In this document: one piece after another, positions 63,644-64,000 of the stretch
How the letters are laid out: each line of letters opens with the position of its first letter
Numbering within the stretch: the stretch's first letter is position 1
Program-made: the position numbers and the translations under genes
Source of the DNA: Polyangiaceae bacterium
Lineage (GTDB): Bacteria; Myxococcota_A; Polyangia; Polyangiales; Polyangiaceae
DNA: 64,000 bases
Assembly (NCBI GenBank): GCA_947475525.1
Contig: CANJMI010000013.1
Location: 62,001-126,000 of the forward strand
Direction: 5' to 3'
The notes under the pieces: model-generated
What the model was told of the DNA's origin: nothing
Seen by the model: the letters and a program-made list of their open reading frames with translations, nothing else
Database searches by the model: none

Positions 63644-64000
63644 ATGAGGCAGAGCACAGTAGTACTGGCGGGATTGGTGCTCATTGCCTGTGGCAGGGGG
63701 GCGACAACGACGCCCGCGATCACCGCGACGGTGACCTTGGCGCCCGCGCTAGCGCCGAGCACGTTGCCCCCGGAGTCGGCACCGTCCGCGGTCCAGACAC
63801 TCGCCTTCGAGCTCCGGGAGCGCAAGCTCGAGGGCACTGGCGTCGAGATTGACGTGGTCTACGTCGAGTTGAGGCCGCCCGACGACGAAGCGCGTCTTGG
63901 CGTGGTGCGTAAGCTGAACGCGCTGCTCGCCCAGATGGCCGACAAGTGGGTCACTGAGTTCGAGAAGGAGCACCGCGACGTAGGCGAGCAGGGCCTGTCG
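63644..64000 (+). CDS. Lipoprotein, truncated by window edge
   Basis: The ATG at 63644 follows a good AGTGGAGG site and opens a frame of 119 codons that runs to the window end without a stop. The start MRQSTVVLAGLVLIAC is a lipoprotein signal. After a Thr/Pro/Ala linker comes a beta-rich segment (LERKLEGTGVEIDVVYVEL type, then VVRKLNALLAQMADKWVTEFEKEH) that recalls DUF3298/PdaC-type domains. The family is uncertain because the C-terminus is missing. Codon composition returns to host-like after the island. Confidence 0.7.
   Translation, partial: MRQSTVVLAGLVLIACGRGATTTPAITATVTLAPALAPSTLPPESAPSAVQTLAFELRERKLEGTGVEIDVVYVELRPPDDEARLGVVRKLNALLAQMADKWVTEFEKEHRDVGEQGLS

Overview
The window reads as chromosomal DNA of a myxobacterium, most likely from the Polyangiales/Sorangiineae side. 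It is G+C-rich and carries many lipoproteins with Ser/Gly/Ala-rich linkers, a subtilase with a MYXO-CTERM-like tail, a MopE-type metal-binding lipoprotein and an orphan fatty acyl-AMP ligase/ACP pair. Organism identity is inferred from protein families and composition; no rRNA gene is present.

Layout. 1-5.6 kb is the protein quality block on the minus strand: tig, clpP, clpX and lon (lon runs off the left edge). 5.7-8.5 kb holds parA and parB placed tail to tail, with a TPR lipoprotein upstream of parB. 8.6-24.2 kb is mixed housekeeping and envelope: moaA, an MlaF-like ATPase, acyl-CoA dehydrogenase, an L,D-transpeptidase, an HDOD protein, aminotransferase/lipoprotein/aat, a glutathione-peroxidase-like lipoprotein, a subtilase coupled to an acyl-CoA carboxylase, a phosphodiester-glycosidase-family protein and a haem lipoprotein. 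24.3-24.8 kb has no convincing gene. It carries a good sigma-54 -24/-12 element, a chain of perfect hairpins in a pyrimidine-rich strand and an intrinsic terminator, so it is probably an unannotated structured RNA. It is followed by tRNA-Arg(ACG) and, 1.2 kb on, tadA, the enzyme that edits that tRNA.

26.5-51.5 kb contains the ihfA-merR unit, a membrane glycosyltransferase, a 1253-residue lipase-like lipoprotein, the FAAL/ACP pair, an ABC-2 permease unit without its ATPase, several lipoproteins, a cystathionine gamma-synthase-family enzyme, a degenerate protein kinase, tRNA-His, a Cache-HAMP receptor, a soluble lytic transglycosylase, a TIM-barrel glycosidase and a second L,D-transpeptidase. 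Many neighbours overlap by 1-4 bases (ATGA, GTGA or TGATG), showing tight translational coupling.

51.6-63.6 kb is a genomic island placed at the 3' end of tRNA-Arg(CCG). It is bounded by two ~140 bp direct repeats that start with the last bases of the tRNA and contain the end of an integrase-associated reading frame. Inside are an integrase remnant, a 36-repeat CRISPR array and a complete type I-F operon (cas1, cas2-3, csy1, csy2, csy3, cas6f), all read leftwards toward the array, with every catalytic residue I could check intact. The cas genes look lower in G+C than the host genes, while the spacers are mostly G+C-rich, which fits a system acquired from elsewhere that then sampled G+C-rich targets. 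A host-type lipoprotein gene begins after the island and runs off the right edge.
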